Shown here in pieces: positions 54,219-64,000 of a stretch of 64,000 nt of DNA. Position 1 is the first letter of the stretch; each line of letters starts with the position of its first letter. A model generated the notes under the pieces. That model saw only the letters and a program-made list of their open reading frames with translations. It was not told where the DNA came from and did not search any database. Position numbers and translations under genes: made by a program. This stretch comes from Mesorhabditis belari (Eukaryota > Nematoda > Chromadorea > Rhabditida > Rhabditidae), in the NCBI GenBank assembly GCA_958450365.1, contig CAUEEP010000923.1:761501-825500 (forward strand), given 5' to 3'.

Positions 54219-57200
54219 TCAACACTTTGATTCCGCAGCGAGCGCAGCATAGGCGGCCGCGAGGGCTCGCGTCGGCGTGGCGCTACTCCCGCTCGAACTG
54301 TCTCCGTCTAAAAATAGAATATTATATAAAAATTCTTATTTATCTTTCAAATTCAAGAATTCTTTTATGTTAAAGTTCACGAATTTAGCAGAAATAATGT
54401 GCTTTAAATTGAAAAATGAGTTCTTTTTGAAGTACTTGAATACTTAGAGCTATACTCAGCTAACTAGTCCAGCTAACTAATCCAGCTAACTAATCCAGCT
54501 AACTAGTCCAGCTAACTAGTCCAGCTAACTAGTCCAGTTAACTAGTCCAGTTAACTAATCCAGCTAATGTAGTCTAACTGTACTTAGTTACCGTAAAGCT
54601 TACTGTAACACTAAATACTTAACTTGTAGATCTTAGATTACGTTAAACAAAGCATATTTTACTTGAGTGATTTTTTGAAAAATCGTTTTTCTTGTCTTTC
54701 TTGATTAATTGCTTTCTTTCAAGACTGAATATCTTTTATTTAGCTTTTATTTAAAGCTATTCAAACGAAAAAGCATTATGCTCAAGCTATAAATACCAAC
54801 AAACGATAAAGCTATCATCCTTGAAAACAACTTTTGTTCAGAACTTACTGACTCTGCTTGGCCACAAATCGAAAAGGAGTTGCAGAGTGGCTGAAGCCTG
54901 TGTGACATCTAGTGGTCGAACCAACTCTTTTGGGCCTCCAGTCGCCGAGTAGGATGGCTGAAATGTTTAAGAATCTATCAAATCAACTTTTGTTTCCATT
55001 TCCGCTTTTCAACTGCCATTTTCATCAATCTTTTGAATCGGTCTACATTTGTGGAACTGGCTTTGCTGTTTTTTCTTCTACATTTGTGGAACTGGCTTTT
55101 CTTTAATGCTAGCGGTGATGAAATTTTCTCCGCCAGGATCGGCGCATCGTTTTTTTTTGTCAAAATGGCAAAACAACCGGAACTTTGAAGATTTTCACGG
55201 TCATCTCAATCTTTTGCTCTAGGAAAATGAAGAGATTTTGTTCTCGAAAGTCTGTAGGGGATGGCTTTTTAATTCTAGTCTATTCAAATTCAAATTCAAA
55301 TTCAAATACATGAAATTTTCTCCTAGGTTCTCTATTCAATCACAATAGAATATCTATTTTAAGGCTCCAATCAAGTCTATTTTAAGGCTGAATATCTCTT
55401 TTTTTAAATTAAAGCCAGAAATACTTTGTTCTAACCAAGGTTCTTCCAAGAAAAAATCAAAAAAACCAGATTGTAACGGTTGTAAAGTCAAGCGGACTAT
55501 CTTTTCTTCTAGAATACTGTCAGAAAAGTGTTACTGTCTATAAGAAACAATCTTTTGAGTGACGCTCTCTAGAAGAAACAATCTTTTGAGTGACACTGTC
55601 TATAAGAAACAATCTTTTGAGTGACGTTCTCTATAAGAAACTATCATTTATTCCAGAATACTGTCAGAAAAGTGATACTGTCTATAAGAAACAATCTTTT
55701 GTGTGACACTCTCTATAAGAAAGAATCTTTTGCGTGACACTGTCTATAAGAAACAATCTTTTGCGTGACGCTCTCTATAAGAAACGATCTTTTGAGTGAC
55801 ACTCTCTATAAGAAACAATCTTTTGAGTGATACTGTCTATAAGAAACAATCTTTTAAGTGACACTGTCTATAAGGAACTATCATTTATTCCAGAATACTG
55901 TCAGAAAAGTGTTACTGTCTATAAGAAACAATCTTTTGAGTGACGTTCTCTAGAAGAAACAATCTTTTGAGTGACACTGTCTATAAGAAACAATCTTTTG
56001 AGTGACGTTCTCTATAAGAAACTATCATTTATTCCAGAATACTGTCAGAAAAGTGTTACTGTCTATAAGAAACAATATGTTTTCGAAAATATGTTATCTT
56101 TTCCATTGTCTTTTCAATTGTCTTTTCAATTGTCTTTTCAATTGTCTTTTCATTTGTCTTTTCATCTTTTCATCTTATCTTTTCAATCTTCATATTGTTA
56201 ACTCTAGCTTTTATCTAATCACTACTTTTTTTTCTGATTCTCTGAAGATTCAATATCAAAAGATATAAAAATTGAATAGATTTGATAAAAGCTAGAGGTA
56301 GAAAGAGAAAGTTGACAATTTTTAGAACAAGCTTAAGCTTAATGGACAGTAAGCCACCTTTCAATCGTTTTCTAAACCTCTCGAAAACAAGCTACCGTAG
56401 CCTGGGTTTAAAAACAAAAGAAAAAACAAGCTACCGTAGCTCTAATTAAATCTAATTCCAAAGTTACGATTGTTTTCGAGAGGTTTTCGAAAACGATTGA
56501 GAGGTGGCTAACTGCCAATTGAATATCTTTTTCCATTAACTTGTTTTTTGAAAACGAAAGCTCTTGTGTTGAAGAAAGAGCTCTAATAGTAAGCCATCAT
56601 TGAATGAAAAGCGCTCACCAGCGAAAGCTCACCAGCGAAAGCTCACCAGCGAAAGCTCACCAGCGAAAGCTCACCGCTCACCAGCGAAAATCTCACCGAA
56701 AATCTCTCTCAATTTCATCACTTATCAAATTTTTCAATTGATATCAACTTTTCCATTAAACTGGTAAGCCTTGTTGTTGCGTATGAGAAAATCTTATCGC
56801 TTTCTTCTTCTTCTTCTACTGAAAATTTTCGGTCTCACTTTCTCCTTTCAAAAGAAAAAAAACAAAACAAGTGAGAGAATGCTAGTGTATCCAATTTTCT
56901 CTCAAAACGAGAAGATTTTTGTGATATAAATCGACTTTCTCTCTTGTTTTTCTTTTTTTTTTTTTAATGAGATTCACTTTTGGATCTATCCGGGATCTCT
57001 CAAATCCACCCCAAACTCTAATCGTACCTTTTATCAAAAATCTCAAGTACTTTGAGTATTTTCGACGAAAGAGAATTGGAAATTGAGATCGTTTGAGGAG
57101 ATATTTGCTTGGTGGATGCTTGGTGGACTACAAGGAAAGAGATTTGAGAGGGAAATTTCAAAGTGAGGGAATCAAATAGATAGATTGAACTTAATTTTTT

Positions 57201-60200
57201 TGCCTCAGAAAAGGAGGGATCAGAAAAATTAATCTGAAAAATTGATCAGAAAAAAAGGAGGGATCAGAAAAAAAAGGAGGGATTCATTCTACGTTGTTTT
57301 GGGGGAAATTTTGGAGCTTTTCTAGGATCAATTGGGTAGATTAGAACTTTTTTAAATGAAAATCGTTCATCCAAAAGTTCATCCAAAAACTTTTTGGTTT
57401 AACTTGAACAAAAAAATAATTTGATTTGATTTGATCAATGCGAATGATTTAATGAAGCTTTAAGAACTTGAAGATTGATAAAACTAACAAGACTAACAGG
57501 CAAATTGTTTTGATCTGAGAAAGAAACAATCTTTTGAGTGACGCTCTCTAGAAGAAACAATCTTTTGAGTGACGCTGCTCTAGAAGAAACAATCTTTTGA
57601 GTGACGCTCTCTATAAGAAACAATCTTTTGAGTGACGCTCTCTAGAAGAAACAATCTTTTGAGTGACCCTCTCTATAAGAAACAATCTTTTGAGTGACAC
57701 TCTCTATAAGAAACAATCTTTTGAGTGACGCTCTCTAGAAGAAACAATCTTTTGAGTGACCCTCTCTATAAGAAACAATCTTTTGCGTGACACTGTCTAT
57801 AAGAAACTATCATTTATTCCAGAATACAGAATACAGTTTCTCAAAAATATCAGTGTCATATTTGAATTTCCCATTTGTTAAGTTTAATGGAAAATTGTAA
57901 AAACGAAAAAATAAATATGTTGGTTCTTTAGACATATTTTGACTGACTTTAGACATATTTTGTTTCATTTTTTCGCAATTTTCTTTCATCTTTCTTTTCT
58001 TTCATCATATTTTGTTTTAAATTCAACTAAAATCTTTTGAGTTCAACCTCCGTACATCTAGCTTAATAGAGATCCGTATAAAGAAGTGAAGGAATTGGTA
58101 AGAAAAAGTAGATTTCTGGAGAGGGGATTGAAACCCTCGACCTTTTGCTAACTTTTACTTTCCGGGCAATTGTTCTAAACCATTGAGCTATCCGGTACCT
58201 TAACTTGTCAAGAGAAAAAGGGAAAGACAAGTGGGATGAAGAAAGGAAGGAAGAAAGAAAGGAAGAAGGAAGGAAGGAAGGAAGAAAGAAAGGGAGAAGG
58301 AAGAAGGAAGGAAAGAAAGGAAGAAAGGAAGAAGGAAAGAAGGAAATATGTGCATAAATCTTAATTAGGCATTATCTTAACTTTAAGTGTACTTGTTGAC
58401 ATCGATTTTTGCAAAAAATGATTTACTGACAACTACAAAAAAGTTCAAACATTATGCTCACTTTTTGCCTTGTTGATCATTGAACATTGAGAAAGAAGGA
58501 AAGAGAAGGGGAAGAAGAAAGGAAGAAAGAAAGGAAGAAAGAAAGAAAGAAAGAAAGAAGAAAAGAGTATTTCTGTGCTTTTGTTTTTACTTTTCCCATT
58601 TCTCTTTCTCTTTCCATTAAAACATTTTCGAGAACTCGTTCTTTTCCTCTCTCAAATCGATCACAAAGACTTTTGTTCATTCTTTTTGTTTATTCTTTTG
58701 TTTGTTTGTTTGTTTGTTCAACTTTTCTCTATTCTCTCAAAAAAAAAAAAGTTAATTTGGTGAAGAAAATTTGGAATTTCAAAATAAGAAAAGTCAAAAA
58801 ATGATAAATAAAAGGTTTAAAATGAATCTATAAAAGAATCTATAAAAGAATCTAATAAAAGTTTTGTGAAAACAGTTTAAAGTTTAAACTTTAAACTTTA
58901 AATTATCCTGATCTTTATTCGTAATTTACTTTTATTTTCCTATTTATCTTATATTTAGGAATATATTATACTTATAGTGTCACTCAAAAGATTGTTTCTT
59001 ATAGACAGTATCACTTTTCTGACAGTATTCTGGAATAAATGATAGTTTCTTATAGACAGTGTCACTTAAAAGATTGTTTCTTATAGACAGTATCACTCAA
59101 AAGATTGTTTCTTATAGAGAGTGTCACTCAAAAGATCGTTTCTTATAGAGAGCGTCACGCAAAAGATTGTTTCTTATAGACAGTGTCACGCAAAAGATTC
59201 TTTCTTATAGAGAGCGTCACTCAAAAGATTGTTTCTTATAGACAGTATCACTTTTCTGACAGTATTCTGGAATAAATGATAGTTTCTTATAGAGAACGTC
59301 ACTCAAAAGATTGTTTCTTATAGACAGTATCACTTTTCTGACAGTATTCAATAATAAAAGATAGTCCGCTTGACTTTACAACCGTTACAATCTGGTTTTT
59401 TTGGTTTTTTCTTGGAAGAACCTTGGTTAGAACAAAGTATTTCTGGCTTTAATTTTAAAAAAGAGATATTCAGCCTTAAAATAGACTTGATTAGAGCCTT
59501 AAAATAGATAGTCTAATGTGATTGAATAGAGAACCTAGGAGAAAATTTCACTTTTCTGACAGTATTCTGGAATAAATGATAGTTTCTTATAGACAGTGTC
59601 ACTCAAAAGATTGTTTCTAATAGAGAGTGTCACTCAAAAGATTGTTTCTTATAGATAGCGTCACTCAAAAGATAGTTTCTTATAGAGAGTGTCACTCAAA
59701 AGATTGTTTCTTATAGACAGTATCACTTTTCTGACAGTATTCAATAATAAAAGATAGGCCGCTTGACTTTACAACCGTTACAATCTGGTTTTTTGGTTTT
59801 TTTTTGTTTTTTTTAGAAGAACCTTGCTTAGAACAAAGTATTTCTAACTATAAGTTAATTAAGAACTATAAATTTGTATGAAAAATTGATTAATTACCTG
59901 AATTGGTGGCGGATCGGTGGTGCAAAGGAGAAGTGGCGCGAAAATTGTGGCTAATCGAGTTTGTGAGAGTCCATTATGAGGTGACGAAGTCAAACAAAGC
60001 ATCAAGTGATCCATCACCATGATCAATGTGTTCTGGAAAAGAAAATTTGTAAACAAACAAATAAACAAACAAATAAATGAACAAATTCAAAAAGTTTTTC
60101 AAAATTGAAACTCAAAATTATGCTATGAAAATTAAAGTTAAAGTATTTTTTTTTAAAGAAAAAGTAGATTTTTAAGTTTTCTCTTGATAATATTTGAGTA

Positions 60201-63200
60201 CTTAAGCCCTAGAAAATCTATTTTCCAACAATTTACAGTGAACCCGAAGTTTTTAATCCTCTTCTCGCCTCCTCCTGTTCATTGCATTTGTGGTCAAGTG
60301 GTTAGCGTTGTGGCCTCTCAGTCACACGACCGGGGTTCGACTCCCCCTTGGGCCGCTCGGGCATTGGGACAACGTCAAATAGGGGTCCCGCAAATCAAGA
60401 GCGGCAAAAGTGAGCAAAGATCGGATTTAATCACAGTGTCCTTCTTCGTAGAAGCATTGTTTCATGCTCCGGTCACAATTTTTGCATTTTATGAGTACGG
60501 ATTTGGAATCGGTGGGGTCACAAAAATCGTTAGAAATCGAAATGGAATCATTTTCTGATGAGAATAGACAAGTTTTTGCATGTTCTTTGGGTCTGTTACC
60601 TTGTTCGGAGTTGGGAGGCAATCGATGACGGATAGGACGAGATTCCTCGTGTCTTGCACATCATTCGGTCGCATCACCGCCGCCGCATCCAACAACATTG
60701 AGTGGATTTGAAGGGGAACCAATGGTTCGGGTAGTTCACGCAGAAAATCCTAAAGAGAATGTCAATGTTGGGAATGTTTTTGAATTAAATCTAGAACTGA
60801 TCTAGGTTAACTGCTAGAGCTGGAGCTAGAGCTAGATTGATGCTCAAAGTAACGTTTACCGGCAAATAACTAATAGTTTATAAACCATGGATCGAGTCAA
60901 ATTCTCAAGCAAGAGCAAGAATTATATTTCTATATTCTAAAGTAAATCCATATCTACTTGTGAATATTCTTTGATCACCTTGATGAGACACGCGAGCACA
61001 TTCGTATCGGGAACACTGTCAATGCCGAGATCGGTACCAAATGGAGAACACTCGAGCTCATCTCTCAGCACTCGTTTCTTCTCCACCGATCCACACACTG
61101 AAATTAGGTTTAGAAATCGATTCAATGTATCAATCATTACAGTGATCTTTCCAGATTACATTGTATTATAAAGTCTCAAAATGGCTGATAGCAAGTTTTT
61201 TTGCTAAATCTATATTTAAGAGTTTGCGAAAAAAGCCTAGGCTCAAGTTTCCGATTTAAATTTAACGATAACTGTGGCTCTGACTTGTCGAGGTTAACTG
61301 CTCAACAAAGCTGAAACAATCTCGATGTTCTAAGGTTATTTAAGCCTGCAACGAAACTCCTCAATGGCCTCAATAGTAAGCTGGCTTCATTTTCTATTCT
61401 CCATTTTTGAAAATCAAGCACAAAAGTAAGTGGATTCTATTAACTCACAAATATAGAGTCCAGTATAATCGACGCCTCGTCGCTCAAGCTCTTGGATGAG
61501 ACGTGAGAGGACGACTGGGGTTTCACGACGCTCTCGCTGTACGAGTCTCGATAAGGGAACGCCGAATGCTCTAAAAGTCGAGATTTTTTTTAATTTTATA
61601 GTATTTTTTGTTTAGATTTAGCACCTTTACAATCAAATTTGAGCCTAAAACTCACGCGTCACTTCTGGTGTTGACCTGGCGCCGGAAAACGGTGTCCATA
61701 TCGTGAAAACCTGAGAAAATTTGTCATATAAACCATATGAAGCTTTTGATATATATATACAGTACATAGTAGTAAATAGCATATCTTTTGCTATATATTT
61801 GAATACATTTTGGCACCTACCTATCCGCACGATCAATTGTCCCCGTGGCTCCAAGGAGAGCGCGAAAATGCGATCCCCATTCAGTTGATCGACGACGAAC
61901 GCCTCCAAGAGTTTTAGTGAACCCTTGTGACAAAGTTTGTGCCTAAATCGGATAAATTGAAAACGTTATCTATTTTCTGTTCACCGGTATTGTGGATGCC
62001 AACTGTAGATGAAGAAATGCGTGATGGTCGCGTTGTGAACGTCGATGTGAAAGGTTTCTCGCCAACGGTATCTTTGCTCGGATGTGGAGACGCCGGTGCG
62101 CGCTCGGTGACACTCATCCACCTAGAATTTTGATATTTAGATCAAGATCAAGATGTAATGTGTCAAGCATTTCGTATTTAAGTCAACTCGCGGATTGAGC
62201 TCAAAACTTTTGCTGAAAAGCCCAGGACAGGATTTCGGTGTTTTCGGGAAAATTATTAGAGCTTCGTTCAGAAGCGCTTAATCAATTTACACCAAAAGAA
62301 GAAAATTTAGCAAAATTTTCAGGCTACATCATGGTTACAATCAAATTTTTCTAACATGAAATTCAAGCGGAAAGAGCAGAGACGCAAAAAAATTCGTGAC
62401 AATCCAACTTTGGGCTCCTCTAGCTCGCTCCACAAGCTTTAAATGGGATTTTTATTTCACACATCCTATGTAAACCAACATGGAGAATCGATTGGTGGCA
62501 GTTAGAAGTTTACTGGATAACGGCTAAGGGTCTAAAGCCTCTGTCCCCCCCCCTACCCTCTAAAGCTTCACCATTTTTCAAATTTTTTTTCCAAGGAATC
62601 TTACTTTAGAAAAATTTCATTATAGTCATGATGTAGCCTAAAGATTTTGCTATATTTTTTTCTTTGGGTGTAAATTAATTGGGTGCTTCTGAACGAAGCT
62701 CTAGTGATTCTCGAAAAAAAACACCGAAATCCTGGCTACGAGCCTTCCTTTTTAGTTCCTTTATAGTTCCTTTCAGTTCCTATTTATTTCCTTTATAGTT
62801 CCTTTATAGTTCTTCTTCAGTTCCTTTATAGTTCCTTTTATAGTTCTTTTATAGTTCCTTTATAGTTCCTTTATAGTTTAGCCTATAGCAATTTGCCTTA
62901 AAGGTATTCAAAAGATGCCTTAAAATTGCCTTAAAAGATTTGCCTTAAAAGAAAAGATGTACTGATAGCACATTGTACATCTAGGGTAATGTATTTGTTG
63001 TAAAGACTGCAGTAAGAAACTCACCTCCAGCACACAGTACATCTCCTCAGTAACAGCTCGTTGCTTGTCGGGAATCTTCAGTCCTCGTCCCTCGAGGATC
63101 TGAAAGATGAGCTTTCAAAGAAATATATCTTAATAAAATCTTCTAGTTTTAAAGTTTCAAACTCACTTGAACAAAAAGAATCCCCGTCAGTGAGTTCACG

Positions 63201-64000
63201 TTCAATCGATCCACATTGATTCCAGGGCCGGCTGGTCGAAGCGGCGCCCGTCGATTCATTAGCGGAGATACGTGATATCTAAATGATTAGATGTCATAAT
63301 CGATTATGAATCAAATGATTTCGCTAGCGAAAATCATAACCGGCTAGCCGATTATGAATGAAAGTAGTTTTTTTCAAGAAGTTTGTCTTCAAATGCAAAT
63401 GAACACATTCGTGACGATCTGACCCACCGGTGGATCAGATCAAACTGAAAATTTGTATAGGGGGTTTTCGGGGTCGGGGAATTCGCAAAACGATATTATT
63501 TTTCGCAATCCAACTTTAAGCTCAAATATCTTGGTGTTTGGCTGTCCAATTTAAATAGCTTTTTATACCAATCGACAGAGAAAGACTTGGCGCATCCAAT
63601 GATACCAAGAATATTTAAATTAGAAAATCCAACACCAAGATATTTGAGCTCAAAGTTAGATTTTCAATGGCAAAAGGGGCGGGGCGCGTATCAAATGTCC
63701 GATAACCGATCAAAATCAGTCAACTCATTTACAAGTCAACACTAATTTTAGCTAGTCATCCAAAAATTCCGTTTACGTCCAGCCAGATCAGGTCCGATAC
63801 CTGTCCTAGGCCGACTGAGCTATTAGATCACTGCTCAACTGGGCAAACTAGTTCGACAAATCCCTAATCTCAAGTACTAAAGTAAATTTGTCAAATCTCT
63901 CACCGATCAAGCACATTCGGCTCTCTTCTCATCGGTTGCGGGCTTCCGACGAGTGAGCTCGTGACGAGACTTCGGCTCGGCAATGAACAAGATCTCGTCC
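54219..64000 (-). CDS. syd-1: SYD-1/SYDE-type C2 and RhoGAP protein, C-terminal part
   Basis: Twelve exons: 63904-64000 (partial), 63167-63278, 63025-63099, 61985-62121, 61821-61942, 61656-61710, 61449-61570, 60958-61097, 60600-60749, 59898-60032, 54849-54957 and 54219-54307, 446 residues in frame; the 5' end is outside. The C2 part runs from [20 protein letters not shown] through [20 protein letters not shown] to [11 protein letters not shown]. The RhoGAP part runs from [20 protein letters not shown] through [11 protein letters not shown] to [12 protein letters not shown], then [20 protein letters not shown]-1 organises presynaptic sites in nematodes. The arginine-finger position reads GLYILCGS, with Ile where active GAPs have Arg. 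The last intron but one is about 4.9 kb and full of satellites. Assignment to SYD-1 rests on domain order and motif likeness; a PDZ domain would be expected upstream. Confidence 0.85.
54465..54570. repeat. 13-bp minisatellite CTAACTAGTCCAG
   Basis: About eight copies lie in the last intron of the SYD-1-type gene, with variants CTAACTAATCCAG and TTAACTAGTCCAG. Confidence 0.92.
55300..56080. repeat. Left arm of a giant inverted 31-bp satellite block
   Basis: The 31-bp unit AAGAAACAATCTTTTGAGTG plus ACACTGTCTAT runs from about 55540 to 56070. It is punctuated by a longer variant with ATTCCAGAATACTGTCAGAA. The unique flank 55300-55520 returns inverted at about 59370-59550. Confidence 0.9.
56353..56512. 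repeat. Foldback in SYD-1-type intron
   Basis: CCACCTTTCAATCGTTTTC and GAAAACGATTGAGAGGTGG are inverted ends. The inner tract ACAAGCTACCGTAGC is directly repeated. A 14-bp AGCGAAAGCTCACC array follows at about 56615-56690. Confidence 0.8.
57520..57830. repeat. Second block of the 31-bp satellite, same orientation as the left arm
   Basis: About ten units of AAGAAACAATCTTTTGAGTG plus CTCTCTATA or CTCTCTAGA. It is within the same intron, between the two arms. Confidence 0.9.
58126..58200 (-). repeat. tRNA-like module
   Basis: On the minus strand it reads TACCGGATAGCTCAATGGTT, then GTCGAGGGTTTCAATCCCC. It is a relative of the module at 3478-3549, with the shared middle CCCGG-AAAGTAAAA. It is in the large SYD-1-type intron. 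Confidence 0.6.
58228..58566. repeat. GGAA/GAAA purine tracts
   Basis: Two purine-only stretches (58228-58346 and 58487-58566) are built of AAGGAAGAAAGGAAGG and AAGAAAGAAAG. They are separated by ordinary AT-rich sequence. Confidence 0.9.
58970..59860. repeat. Right arm of the inverted 31-bp satellite block, partly duplicated
   Basis: Units read TCACTCAAAAGATTGTTTCT plus TATAGACAG, the reverse complement of the left arm. The unique flank with CCGCTTGACTTTACAACCG appears at about 59370 and again at 59760. So the end of the arm is itself duplicated. Confidence 0.9.
60285..60357 (+). repeat. tRNA-like module
   Basis: TTGTGGTCAAGTGGTTAGCG is A-box-like and GACCGGGGTTCGACTCCCCC is a well-paired T-arm. 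The central TGTGG/TCACA stem would close an 8-nt loop. It lies in an intron between RhoGAP exons. A decayed tRNA or SINE head is likely. Confidence 0.6.
62221..62880. repeat. Foldback element and 11-bp TTCCTTTATAG array in a C2-domain intron
   Basis: Left arm (about 62225-62345, with GAGCTTCGTTCAGAAGC) pairs with about 62625-62745 (GCTTCTGAACGAAGCTC). The array of TTCCTTTATAG units follows at about 62750-62880. Confidence 0.82.
63300..63680. repeat. Small palindromes in a SYD-1-type intron
   Basis: AACCGGCTAGCCGATTATGAATG at about 63340 resembles the Tigger-like terminal repeats at 38 kb. A hairpin pairs AGCTCAAATATCTTGGTGTT at about 63520 with AACACCAAGATATTTGAGCT at about 63630. Confidence 0.7.

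Noticed and set aside
55540..56070. Regular 31-bp repeats considered as a CRISPR array
   Set aside because: There are no spacers between units, the array is in an animal intron, and it is inverted elsewhere in the same intron.
60285..60357. Functional tRNA gene
   Set aside because: The T-arm is good, but the anticodon stem closes an 8-nt loop and the acceptor ends do not pair well.

Overview
The window is nuclear DNA from a nematode, species not identified. Coding exons are short (about 55 to 200 bp). Most splice acceptors read TTTCAG or TTTTAG, introns are AT-rich, and the recognisable proteins match nematode or animal families. No bacterial, organellar or rRNA sequence was seen. I rebuilt the exon models by hand from splice signals, reading phase and protein family similarity.

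Host genes, left to right: (1) an ALY/REF mRNA-export adaptor, + strand, 333-1633. (2) An ABCG5-like half transporter, - strand, 2432-8780, convergent with gene 1. (3) The V-ATPase V0 subunit a, - strand, 10161-23914, 25 exons. (4) A 79-residue unknown protein, - strand, 27584-28639. (5) An SLC22-type organic ion transporter with a long N-terminal extension, - strand, 31117-40334. (6) and (7) A divergent pair of secreted Ala/Pro/Glu-rich polyproteins, - strand 46839-48437 and + strand 51057-52456. They are built from 6 and 4 copies of a unit of roughly 70-115 residues separated by RKKR proprotein-convertase sites. (8) The C2 and RhoGAP C-terminal part of a SYD-1/SYDE-type synaptic protein, - strand, 54219 to beyond the right edge.

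The rest is repeat-rich. There are three mariner-class transposons of about full length and a fourth of about 2.1 kb that carries a nested 852-bp palindromic element. There are two Tigger/pogo-like remnants, several palindromic MITEs, and a 491-bp foldback element with a 9-bp target-site duplication. At least twelve tRNA-like modules keep A-box and B-box sequences but lack a normal anticodon arm. More than fifteen minisatellite arrays are present, several with an 11-bp period. Many repeats sit in introns of the housekeeping genes without disturbing the reading frame.

The most distinctive content is the twin polyprotein locus at 46.8-52.5 kb. Each gene has a 55-nt signal-peptide exon, a KR site just before the first unit, and repeats that start DNSYGDE and end VEASGY, with tyrosines near both ends. 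I do not recognise this family. Other notable points are an SLC22 exon fragment carried inside a repeat in a V-ATPase intron, an ALY/REF terminal-exon copy in its own first intron, and a SYD-1-type GAP domain without its arginine finger.
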